The notes under the pieces were generated by a model. It was not told the origin of the DNA. It made no database searches and saw nothing but the letters and a program-made list of their open reading frames with translations. 18,502 bases of DNA, from assembly GCA_035499415.1 (NCBI GenBank), contig DATJYV010000092.1, positions 1-18,502 on the forward strand, in the 5' to 3' direction. Below, in pieces: positions 6,011-12,601 of the stretch (positions are counted from its first letter, which is position 1; each line of letters begins with the position of its first letter). A program made the translations under genes and the position numbers. This DNA comes from DATJYV01 sp035499415 (GTDB taxonomy: Bacteria > Bacteroidota > Ignavibacteria > UBA10030).

Positions 6011-6853
6011 ATGAAGATTGGCCCATACGACGTTTGTTCGATTGAAACCGGTCGATTCGCCCTCGACGGCGGGGCGATGTTCGGTGTCGTCCCCTGGGTG
6101 TTTTGGAGCAAGACCAACCCCCCGGATGCCCGCCAGCGCATCGACCTTGCCGCCCGCTGCTGGCTGATCCGCGGAAACGGAAAAACGATTCTCGTGGACG
6201 ATGGCAATGGGTCGAAGTGGAACGATAAACTCAAGGACATCTACAATCTCCGGACGCATGAGAGCGACCTCGTTTCTTCTCTGAAGAAGGCCGGAGTAGA
6301 TCCCGGGATGGTCACCGACGTCATCCTTACGCACCTTCACTTTGACCACGCCGGGGGCTCCACGATGCGCGTCGACGGCAGGGTCGTACCAACGTTCCCC
6401 AACGCGAAGTACTACGTCCAGAAAAGTCACTGGGATCACGCGCAGCAGCCGACCGAGAAGGACAGGGGGAGTTTCATGGTTGATGACTTCATCCCTCTGA
6501 AAGAGCACGGCGTCCTCGAATTTGTCGACGGGGAGTTCGAAATCTTCCCCGGCATCGACCTCGTCGTCTGCAACGGACACACGCAAGCACAGCAATTACC
6601 CAGGATCTCGGACGGCAAAACGACGATGTTGTTTTCGTGCGACCTCATCCCGACGGTCTCGCACATTCCCTACCCGTACATCATGGGTTATGACATCCGG
6701 CCTCTTGTTACGCTCGAAGAGAAAAAACGCATCCTGCCCCGGGCATTCGAGGAGGGGTGGATCCTGTTTCTTGAGCACGACCCCCTCACGGAAGCCGTCA
6801 AGCTGAAGCCGACCGGGAAGGGGTTTGCGGTTGACTCCACGGTCAAGCTTTGA
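6011..6853 (+). CDS. Metallo-beta-lactamase-fold hydrolase
   Basis: This 280-residue MBL-fold enzyme has metal ligands in THLHFDHAGG (His108, His110, Asp112, His113), NGHT (His190), CD (Asp211) and EHD (His256), the full two-metal set. The N-terminus, with LDGGAMFGVVP at 19-29, resembles a family related to lactonase-like hydrolases (COG0491). The substrate cannot be told from sequence. No signal peptide is seen, so it is probably cytoplasmic. The ATG at 6011 directly follows the T tract of the upstream terminator. There is no SD, and no earlier start is possible in frame. The conserved first strand argues against starting at Met23. The Rieske gene follows after 7 bp, so this is probably the first gene of a four-gene unit ending with trxB. 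Confidence 0.9.
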   Translation: MKIGPYDVCSIETGRFALDGGAMFGVVPWVFWSKTNPPDARQRIDLAARCWLIRGNGKTILVDDGNGSKWNDKLKDIYNLRTHESDLVSSLKKAGVDPGMVTDVILTHLHFDHAGGSTMRVDGRVVPTFPNAKYYVQKSHWDHAQQPTEKDRGSFMVDDFIPLKEHGVLEFVDGEFEIFPGIDLVVCNGHTQAQQLPRISDGKTTMLFSCDLIPTVSHIPYPYIMGYDIRPLVTLEEKKRILPRAFEEGWILFLEHDPLTEAVKLKPTGKGFAVDSTVKL

Positions 6854-6860
6854 GACCGGC

Positions 6861-7214
6861 ATGACCGAACGGGACATCGACCAATTTGAAAAGGTGTCGG
6901 CTCTCCACGACTTCGGAAGCCGGGACCGCATCCGTGTCATCGTCGGCGGCACGGATGTCGTCCTGTTCAAGGTGGATGGAGAAATCCGGGCCGTCGTCAA
7001 CAATTGTCCGCATCAACATTTCTCGATGCTCCATGAAGGTACGATGGAAGCGGGTCGTCTGACCTGTCCCATGCACGGATGGACATTTGACCTCCGGACC
7101 GGAAGTTCCGTCGGGAATGACGGGAGACTCACGGTGCTGCGGGTTGTCGTTCGGGGCGACGACGTTTGGGTGGAAAAACCGAACTGGGGAAAATCGTTCT
7201 CGCTGCTCTTCTGA
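6861..7214 (+). CDS. Rieske [2Fe-2S] ferredoxin
   Basis: This 117-residue small soluble Rieske protein has the ligand pairs CPH (Cys49, His51) and CPMH (Cys69, His72), followed by GWTFDLRTG, the usual Rieske fold around the cluster. It has no transmembrane anchor or signal, so it is a cytoplasmic NirD/BphF-like electron carrier rather than a bc1 subunit. The ATG at 6861 is chosen because it gives a normal family N-terminus and lies 7 bp after the hydrolase stop. An upstream in-frame start at 6825 would overlap that gene. queG begins 2 bp after the stop, suggesting translational coupling. Its partner oxygenase or reductase is not in the window; electron delivery to QueG is a possible role (inference). 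Confidence 0.92.
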   Translation: MTERDIDQFEKVSALHDFGSRDRIRVIVGGTDVVLFKVDGEIRAVVNNCPHQHFSMLHEGTMEAGRLTCPMHGWTFDLRTGSSVGNDGRLTVLRVVVRGDDVWVEKPNWGKSFSLLF

Positions 7215-7216
7215 CA

Positions 7217-8215
7217 ATGACGGTGGAGTCGCTCTCGCAAAAAATCAAGACACGCGCGCTGCAACTCGGTTTTTCGAAGGTCGGCATTACTGCCGCTCAG
7301 GAACTTACCGAAGAGGGAATGCGTTTGACCGAGTGGCTTAACCGCGGGTATCACGGAACGATGGATTGGATGGAGCGGAATCGCGACCGAAGGATCGACC
7401 CCAAAAAAATTCTTCCCGGGGCCCGGTCCGTCGTCTCGGTGGCGATGAATTATTTTACCCCCCATCAACATCGCGACGACCCCGAGACGGCGCGGATATC
7501 GCGATACGCGTGGGGAGACGATTATCATGAAGTGCTCACGCGGCGCCTGCAACAGCTGGTTGCATTCATCGGGGCCGAGATCCCGGACGCGAACGCGAAG
7601 CTCTACGTCGACACAGGCCCCGTGCTGGAGAAGGCAGTGGCTCAACGCGCCGGCATCGGGTGGATGGGGAAGCACACGAATCTCATCACGAAGGAATTCG
7701 GCTCCTGGGTTTTCCTCGGCGAGATCATCCTCGACCAGGAACTCGAGCCCGACAGCCCGATGGCGGATTTTTGCGGTTCGTGCCGTGCCTGTCTCGATGC
7801 CTGTCCCACGGGCGCGTTGACGCAGGAATACGTTCTCGACGCGACCAGGTGCATCTCGTATCTCACGATCGAGCACAAGGGACCGATTCCGGACGAGCTC
7901 GCCGGCAAGTTTCACAATTGGGTTTACGGTTGCGATATTTGCCAGGACGTCTGTCCCTGGAATCGCTTCGAGACGCCGAGCGAAGAAACGGCATTTCAGC
8001 CTCGCAGCGTCAATCGCAATCCATCCCTCCAGGAATTGTCGGGAATGGACCAGGAATCATTCACCCGCATGTACCGGAAGAGCCCGATGAAGCGGACAAA
8101 GTGGACCGGAATGATGAGGAATGTGCGGGCGGTGATGTCCTCCGACGGATCGACGGGCGAACGGCCTGGACGCACACGAGCGGGGGAAAAAAATAGGAAC
8201 AGAAAGGCACGGTAG
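7217..8215 (+). CDS. queG: Epoxyqueuosine reductase QueG
   Basis: This 332-residue enzyme catalyses the last step of queuosine synthesis, reducing epoxyqueuosine to queuosine in the wobble position of GUN-anticodon tRNAs. It uses cobalamin and two [4Fe-4S] clusters. Visible motifs are YVDTGPVLEKA (Asp132 corresponds to the proposed general acid), AGIGWMGKHTNLI, the first cluster CGSCRACLDACPTGAL (Cys186, 189, 192, 196), Cys212, and the second cluster CDICQDVCPWN (Cys239, 242, 246). The protein ends shortly after PMKRTKWTGMMRN, so the C-terminal HEAT-like tail of longer homologues (about 379 residues in E. coli) is reduced to a basic, disordered-looking end. The ATG at 7217 is preferred over an in-frame start at 7166, which would overlap the Rieske gene. 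trxB follows after 2 bp. Confidence 0.96.
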   Translation: MTVESLSQKIKTRALQLGFSKVGITAAQELTEEGMRLTEWLNRGYHGTMDWMERNRDRRIDPKKILPGARSVVSVAMNYFTPHQHRDDPETARISRYAWGDDYHEVLTRRLQQLVAFIGAEIPDANAKLYVDTGPVLEKAVAQRAGIGWMGKHTNLITKEFGSWVFLGEIILDQELEPDSPMADFCGSCRACLDACPTGALTQEYVLDATRCISYLTIEHKGPIPDELAGKFHNWVYGCDICQDVCPWNRFETPSEETAFQPRSVNRNPSLQELSGMDQESFTRMYRKSPMKRTKWTGMMRNVRAVMSSDGSTGERPGRTRAGEKNRNRKAR

Positions 8216-8217
8216 CT

Positions 8218-9165
8218 ATGCAGCCGGATAAGCATGAAAAAGTCATCATCATCGGCTCGGGACCGGCAGGCCTCACGGCGGCGCTTTATGCGGCCCGTGC
8301 CAATCTTCAGCCCCTGGTGTTTGAAGGCCAGCAGCCCGGAGGCCAACTGACGATCACGACGGATGTGGAGAACTATCCGGGATTCCCGGACGGTTTGCTC
8401 GGACCTGAAATGATGGACCTTTTCCGGAAGCAAGCCATTCGATTCGGTGCCGACTGTCAATTCAAAATCGTGGAAGAGGTCGACTTCTCGAAACGCCCGT
8501 TCACGGTCGTCGCCGACGGAGAACCGTACCGCGCGGAGACGGTGATCATCGCAACCGGCGCATCGGCAAAACTTCTCGGCCTTCCGACGGAATCGGAGTA
8601 TATGGGCTACGGCGTCTCGGCTTGCGCAACCTGCGACGGATTCTTCTTCAAAAACCAGCATGTACTCGTCGTCGGGGGCGGGGACACCGCGATGGAGGAG
8701 GCGACGTATCTCACCAAGCATGCGGCACGGGTCACGGTCGTCCATCGTCGACACGAACTGCGTGCGTCAAAGGTCATGCAGGAACGTGCGACAAAAAATC
8801 CGAAGATCGATTTTATCTGGGACTCCGTTGTGGACGAAGTTCGGGGCACGACGGAAAACGGTCATAAGAAACTGGAGGGAGTGATTCTCAAAGATGTGAA
8901 ATCGGGGAAGCGCACGGACTATCCCTGTGATGGATTATTCCTTGCAATCGGCCACAAGCCGAATACCGACCTTTTTCGGGGCAAGTTGGAAATGGATGAA
9001 GTCGGATACCTTGTGACGAAACCCCGAAGTACCGCAACAAACGTTTCCGGCGTGTTTGCGGCAGGGGATGTCGCTGACCCGACATACCGGCAGGCGGTCA
9101 GCGCGGCGGGAAGCGGTTGCATGGCTGCAATAGACGCTGAGCGCTTTCTCTCCTTCCACTCATAA
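8218..9165 (+). CDS. trxB: Thioredoxin reductase
   Basis: This 315-residue FAD/NADPH flavoprotein reduces thioredoxin. The FAD-binding motif GSGPAGLTAALYAA is at 14-27, the redox-active pair is Cys136 and Cys139 in CATCDG, the NADPH-binding GGGDTAMEEA is at 153-162 with HRR at 176-178 (the usual NADPH 2'-phosphate contacts), and the second FAD motif FAAGDV is at 280-285. Length and motifs are those of the canonical low-molecular-weight enzyme, not of ferredoxin-dependent or CxxC-less relatives. The ATG lies 2 bp after the queG stop, with a weak AAAGG 10 bases upstream. Being last in the cluster, it may supply electrons to the upstream redox proteins, but a general role in thiol balance is sufficient. 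Confidence 0.96.
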   Translation: MQPDKHEKVIIIGSGPAGLTAALYAARANLQPLVFEGQQPGGQLTITTDVENYPGFPDGLLGPEMMDLFRKQAIRFGADCQFKIVEEVDFSKRPFTVVADGEPYRAETVIIATGASAKLLGLPTESEYMGYGVSACATCDGFFFKNQHVLVVGGGDTAMEEATYLTKHAARVTVVHRRHELRASKVMQERATKNPKIDFIWDSVVDEVRGTTENGHKKLEGVILKDVKSGKRTDYPCDGLFLAIGHKPNTDLFRGKLEMDEVGYLVTKPRSTATNVSGVFAAGDVADPTYRQAVSAAGSGCMAAIDAERFLSFHS

Positions 9166-9288
9166 AGGCACGCCCCCCTCCGTTCCACCCAGTTATTCCA
9201 CGCCTCATCGTCCACGTGCACGGTTCCCCTGTGAAAGTGCGATCATCCGTGAGCGTTGACTTTCCGATGGCATTTTCTTATAATCTTA

Positions 9289-9294
9289 GGTATT
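9289..9294 (+). promoter_or_regulatory. Candidate -10 box upstream of sppA
   Basis: A perfect TATAAT lies 30 bases before the sppA ATG. The only good -35 word, TTGACT at 9256-9261, is 27 bases away, too far for a normal sigma70 spacing, and nothing consensus-like stands 16-18 bases upstream. The box may work alone or with another sigma factor. The position suits the start of the sppA-HU unit. Confidence 0.4.
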
Positions 9295-9324
9295 TCAACA
9301 ACTTACAACCCCCCTTCGGGACGC

Positions 9325-10230
9325 ATGTCAAAGACATCGAAGTGGATTCTCGGCATTCTCGCGGCATTCCTTGTGTTCTTCGGACTCTGCGTCCTCACAG
9401 TCGTATCGTGGATCGTCGCTGAGCCCGAAGATGAATCGACGGTAACCACCGGGCAGCGAATTGCCCTGGTCGAGCTCAAAGAGCCGATCTATGCCTCTGA
9501 AGACATCGTCCGCCAGTTCAAAAAGTACAGAGAAAATAACGCGATCCGGGCGATCGTTTTTCGAGTCGAGACTCCGGGCGGCGATGTGGCGGCAAGCCAG
9601 GAAATTTACGACGAAGTCAGGAAAACACGTTCGAGCGGAAAACCGGTCGTTGTTTCGATGGGCTCGATTGCCGCGAGCGGCGGGTACTACGCTTCGTGCG
9701 GGGCAACAACCATAGTCGCCAATCCCGGAACGCTGACCGGCAGTATCGGCGTCATTTTTCAGATTGTCCACTTTCGTCAGCTCATGGACAAGCTGGGAAT
9801 TGACGAGACGACGATCAAGTCGGGAAAACTGAAAGACTCCGGCTCGCCGTTCAGGAAAATGACGGACGAAGACAAGCGCTATTTCCAAGGACTCATCACC
9901 GACGTGTACGACCAGTTTCTCCACGTGGTGGCGACCGAACGCAAGATGAAGGTCAGCGAGGTAAGGAAGTATGCCGATGGCCGGGTGTTTACCGGACGCC
10001 AGGCCTTCGAAATTGGTCTGGTCGATACGCTGGGGACGCTGCAGGATGCGATCGAAATTGCGGCGAGGCTCGGCAGGATCAAGGGGGAGCCGAAGGTTGT
10101 GCAGGAGCACAAAGGGCACTCCGTCTTTGAGCGTCTCTTCGGCGACCCTGCCTCGGAAATATCGAAAATGAAGAATGAGTTGACGGACCAATCGGTCCTT
10201 CAGTATAAGCTGACTTCTCCTTATCAATAA
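9325..10230 (+). CDS. sppA: Signal peptide peptidase SppA, short (36K) type
   Basis: This 301-residue membrane serine protease degrades cleaved signal peptides and other membrane peptides. One N-terminal transmembrane segment (about 7-31) anchors it, with the catalytic domain outside. The ClpP-like fold is shown by VETPGGDVAAS (81-91), the nucleophile Ser118 in MGSIAASGGYYAS, LTGSIGVI (137-144), and IKSGKLKDSGSP, where Lys165 is the likely dyad base. Length fits the Bacillus-type single-domain form rather than the 600-residue double form of E. coli. The ATG at 9325 is chosen because it places the basic residues just before the membrane segment; the open frame extends upstream from a TTG at 9256 that adds an unlikely leader. 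There is no SD. HU follows 17 bp downstream. Confidence 0.93.
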   Translation: MSKTSKWILGILAAFLVFFGLCVLTVVSWIVAEPEDESTVTTGQRIALVELKEPIYASEDIVRQFKKYRENNAIRAIVFRVETPGGDVAASQEIYDEVRKTRSSGKPVVVSMGSIAASGGYYASCGATTIVANPGTLTGSIGVIFQIVHFRQLMDKLGIDETTIKSGKLKDSGSPFRKMTDEDKRYFQGLITDVYDQFLHVVATERKMKVSEVRKYADGRVFTGRQAFEIGLVDTLGTLQDAIEIAARLGRIKGEPKVVQEHKGHSVFERLFGDPASEISKMKNELTDQSVLQYKLTSPYQ

Positions 10231-10247
10231 CCACCAGCGGAGGCAAT

Positions 10248-10547
10248 GTGACCAAGGCCGATATCGTGGACGTCATCGCTTCGGCGACCGGCTTGACGAA
10301 GGTCGAAACGGAGGCCGTCGTCGACGGCTTCATTCAAACCGTGATCAATTCGATGAAAGAGGGGAAGAACATTGAGATCCGCGGGTTTGGGAGCTTCAAG
10401 GTAAAGAAGCGGAAAGGTCGCATGGCCAGAAATCCGAGAACGGGGGACCAGGTGATGGTCGATGAACATTTCGTTCCGATCTTCAAAGTATCGAAGGAGC
10501 TGAAGCACATCGTAGACGAAAATCTGAAGAAGGGTTCCAGCGTCTGA
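10248..10547 (+). CDS. HU/IHF-family DNA-binding protein
   Basis: This 99-residue nucleoid protein dimerises and bends DNA. The family signature is complete: GFGSFKVKKRKGRMARNPRTG (46-66), with the DNA-intercalating Pro63 at the arm tip, then helix-forming KVSKELKHIVDE. The start is a GTG with GGAGG at 10239-10243 four bases upstream; an overlapping ATG two bases earlier reads straight into a stop and is excluded. The first helix TKADIVDVIASATGLTK fits the GTG start. IHF and HU cannot be separated from this sequence alone. It lies 17 bp after sppA and 3 bp before the zinc-ribbon/TPR gene, probably in one operon. Confidence 0.95.
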   Translation: MTKADIVDVIASATGLTKVETEAVVDGFIQTVINSMKEGKNIEIRGFGSFKVKKRKGRMARNPRTGDQVMVDEHFVPIFKVSKELKHIVDENLKKGSSV

Positions 10548-10550
10548 CGT

Positions 10551-11417
10551 ATGAAACCCGGAATCACATGCGGGAACTGCGGAGCGAGCATTCGGTATGC
10601 GGACAAGTTTTGCTCCTCCTGCGGGCGTCCGGTCGATTGGGAGAACGAGGGGGGTTCCGGCGGGGGTCGTGACGCCGCTGGCCTCGGAGAAACCGTCGTT
10701 TGCAAAAGTTGCGGATCTGTAAATCAATCGGGGGCGGAGTTCTGCGAATCGTGCGGCGCGAACCTCGGGAATCCAAAATCGGCGGGTGGAGCGAGGGAAG
10801 ATTCAAGACGGCCTGCGAAGAAAAAGGCGGCCGTTGACCTGCCCGCGATTCCCCCCTGGAGGATCGTGGCCGGATTTGCCGTCGTCCTCGCCGGCGGAAT
10901 TGCCGTCGTGGAACTGCGAAAGCCGTCGCCCGTGGTCGAAACGCCGGCACCGCCCCTGGAATCGCAGAGCCAACCGACAGCGAACATGGACGCGCTGAAA
11001 CAAGCGCAGGAAATGGAAAGTCAGGTGGCCGCAAACCCGAACGACTTGAACGGGGTTCTGCAACTGGCCAATTTCCTGAACGATAATCGTTTCTTCGACA
11101 AGGCGGTGGTGTATTACAAGAAGTATCTCGCGAAGAAACCCGAGGATCCGAACGCCCGTGTCGACATGGCGATCTGCTATAAAGAGCTCGGGGATCTTGA
11201 CCGTGCGGAGCGGGAGATGAAGCAGGCGCTTGTGTACGACCCGAACCACCTCTACGCTCATTACAACCTCGGCATCGTGAACTTGCTCGAAGGAAAAGTC
11301 GCGGAGTCCGCGGACTGGTTCCGAAAGACCGTTGCGCTATCGCCGAATAGCGATATCGGGCGCCGGGCGCAACAATTGCTGGCCCAACACAATCAACGGG
11401 ATCTTCAAACCAACTAG
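10551..11417 (+). CDS. Zinc-ribbon, transmembrane, TPR-repeat protein
   Basis: This 288-residue protein has four parts. The first is a zinc ribbon, CGNC...CSSC (Cys7, 10, 21, 24). The second is another ribbon, CKSC...CESC (Cys51, 54, 65, 68), after a Gly-rich linker. A basic stretch ending AKKKAA leads into one membrane segment (about 104-121). A Pro-rich spacer is followed by three TPR units (about 167-199, 201-233 and 235-267), the clearest being YKELGDLDRAEREMKQAL. The basic side before the membrane segment suggests ribbons in the cytoplasm and TPRs outside. It is a scaffold-like protein of unknown role. It starts 3 bp after the HU gene without its own SD, so translation is probably coupled; the 31-aa ribosome-type protein follows 18 bp downstream. 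Confidence 0.85.
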   Translation: MKPGITCGNCGASIRYADKFCSSCGRPVDWENEGGSGGGRDAAGLGETVVCKSCGSVNQSGAEFCESCGANLGNPKSAGGAREDSRRPAKKKAAVDLPAIPPWRIVAGFAVVLAGGIAVVELRKPSPVVETPAPPLESQSQPTANMDALKQAQEMESQVAANPNDLNGVLQLANFLNDNRFFDKAVVYYKKYLAKKPEDPNARVDMAICYKELGDLDRAEREMKQALVYDPNHLYAHYNLGIVNLLEGKVAESADWFRKTVALSPNSDIGRRAQQLLAQHNQRDLQTN

Positions 11418-11435
11418 CCGAAAGGAGGAAGCGCC

Positions 11436-11531
11436 GTGCCCAGCGGAAAAAAAAGAAAGCGGCACAAAATGGCGACGCACAAGCGCAAGAAGCGCCTGCG
11501 GAAGATGCGCCACAAGAAGAAGTTGCGTTAA
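11436..11531 (+). CDS. 31-residue basic protein, COX24/AURKAIP1-like (probable ribosomal)
   Basis: This tiny gene encodes 31 residues, nearly all Lys, Arg and His, beginning MPSGKKRKRHKMATHKRKKR. It matches the short COX24/AURKAIP1-domain proteins that I know from Bacteroidota and relatives, cousins of mitoribosomal mS38 and mycobacterial bS22, which sit on the small ribosomal subunit. The start is GTG, preceded 7 bases upstream by AAAGGAGG (11421-11428), the strongest SD in the window. A hairpin terminator begins 10 bases after the stop. The gene is easy to miss because of its length. Its place at the end of the sppA-HU-TPR unit, with its own strong SD, suggests high expression. Ribosomal location here is inferred from the family. 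Confidence 0.85.
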   Translation: MPSGKKRKRHKMATHKRKKRLRKMRHKKKLR

Positions 11532-11540
11532 CGCCTCGAC

Positions 11541-11593
11541 CCCGTCGCGCCGGATGGTCTCCGTCCGGCCGACGGGTTTATCATCTTCTTTTT
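11541..11593 (+). terminator. Hairpin terminator after the 31-aa gene
   Basis: CCCGTCG (11541-11547) pairs with CGACGGG (11570-11576), and GCCGGA (11549-11554) with TCCGGC (11564-11569), leaving one bulged C and a 9-base loop. A T-rich run ending in TTCTTTTT follows (11577-11593). It probably ends the sppA-to-COX24 transcript. Confidence 0.72.
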
Positions 11594-11709
11594 GACCGCT
11601 CATCCGGACACAGGAAATCGGTACGAACAGCGCGCATCCTTTCACATGTTTGTTTCTTTTTCAGTTATTTTCTACTTTGAAGAACGATCCAGTCACACCG
11701 GAGGAATCC

Positions 11710-12048
11710 ATGGCGCAAGATGAAGATGGGATGTCAAAAGGGTTAATTATCGGTTTCGTTGCCGGAAGTATTGTGGGAGGAGTGTTAGCGCTCCTGTTCG
11801 CCCCCAAGGCAGGACACGAATTCCGGTCCGAATTGAAGTCGAAGGCGGAAGGCCTGGCAGACGACGCGCAGACGTATGTAAAGAGGGCCCGGTCGAAGGC
11901 CACAGAGATTATCAACGATTCGCGGGTGAAGTCGGATACGCTCGTCAGCGACGCCCGCCGGCATGCCGACACAATCATGGGTGAGGCGGAAAAAATATTG
12001 TCCGATGCAAGGAAGCGTGTCGGCGGAGACCCGCAAAAGTCGTCCTAG
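11710..12048 (+). CDS. YtxH domain membrane protein
   Basis: This 112-residue protein has one N-terminal membrane segment (about 11-31, GLIIGFVAGSIVGGVLALLF) running into APKAGHEFR, the hallmark of YtxH/GvpP-like proteins. A long amphipathic helix follows with repeated Lys, Asp and Ala, coiled-coil-like. YtxH is a general-stress protein in Bacillus; the molecular role is unknown. The ATG at 11710 is preferred over the upstream in-frame start at 11650 because GGAGG stands 5 bases before it (11700-11704) and the domain starts there. The DUF948 gene is next, 57 bp on, a pairing often seen in other genomes. Confidence 0.88.
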   Translation: MAQDEDGMSKGLIIGFVAGSIVGGVLALLFAPKAGHEFRSELKSKAEGLADDAQTYVKRARSKATEIINDSRVKSDTLVSDARRHADTIMGEAEKILSDARKRVGGDPQKSS

Positions 12049-12105
12049 ACGGTCGGCGCATGTCGCCGAAGCCCGGTCTGTCACCAACTACGGAAGGATA
12101 CGAAT

Positions 12106-12504
12106 GTGGATAATTTCCTGAGAATTGCGGAGGTGGTGGCGCTGCTGAGCGCCTCGGCGCTCTGCGCGTACTTGATCGTCGTCCTCGTCCGTCTCAACGG
12201 CATGCTCGAGATGCTCCAGAAGGATTTTGCCGAGCTGAACCGGAACCTGGTGCCGGTCCTGGAAAATATCAACAGCGTTGCGGAGAAGATGAAGTCGATC
12301 ACCACCAAAGTGGACGAGCAGGTGAATATTTTCAAGTCCTCGCTCGAAGCGCTCCGTCTTATCGCCGAGAACGTTCTCCGTTTTGAAGAACGGGTCGAGC
12401 ACAGGATCGAGGAGCCGATAATCCGGCTCACGTCGATCTTTGGCAATCTGGTCGGCCGCGTCGCTTCGTTCTTCGCAGGCCGCGCCGCAGAACAATCCAA
12501 CTAA
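12106..12504 (+). CDS. DUF948-type membrane coiled-coil protein
   Basis: This 132-residue protein has one N-terminal membrane segment (about 6-28) and a long helical region (about 30-110) with heptad-like Leu/Ile/Val spacing, as in DUF948 proteins. Two regular stretches are LVPVLENINSVAEKMKSITT and KSSLEALRLIAENVLRFEER. No catalytic motif is seen. The start is GTG with GGAAGGA (12092-12098) 7 bases upstream; an ATG two bases earlier reads into a stop after five codons. It follows YtxH, and both probably act together at the membrane. Function is unknown. Confidence 0.8.
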   Translation: MDNFLRIAEVVALLSASALCAYLIVVLVRLNGMLEMLQKDFAELNRNLVPVLENINSVAEKMKSITTKVDEQVNIFKSSLEALRLIAENVLRFEERVEHRIEEPIIRLTSIFGNLVGRVASFFAGRAAEQSN

Positions 12505-12511
12505 CGACCCC

Positions 12512-12527
12512 TCCCGCATATGCGGGA
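12512..12527. repeat. 16-bp perfect palindrome
   Basis: TCCCGCATATGCGGGA is its own reverse complement. It lies 8 bases after the DUF948 stop, in the leader of the EF-G-like gene. There is no T tract after it, so it is not a standard terminator; it could be a binding site for a dimeric regulator or a weak RNA hairpin. Confidence 0.6.
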
Positions 12528-12601
12528 CGGGCCTCACACCCGGTCCGGAAAGTCCGCGTCACCCGGGTTCCTGAAATACTCCTCACGGAGGAGATACCAC
12601 G

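Noticed and set aside
6011..9165. Defence or secondary-metabolite island
   Set aside because: The genes are ordinary redox and tRNA-modification enzymes with composition like the neighbours; no nuclease, toxin, NRPS or restriction motifs occur.
9256..9294. TTGACT plus TATAAT as a sigma70 promoter for sppA
   Set aside because: The spacing is 27 bases, far from 16-18. Only the -10-like box is kept as a low-confidence candidate.
9256..9324. Extended N-terminus of SppA from a TTG start
   Set aside because: The 23 added residues put an odd hydrophobic segment before the basic residues of the real anchor, and TTG overlaps promoter-like sequence without an SD.
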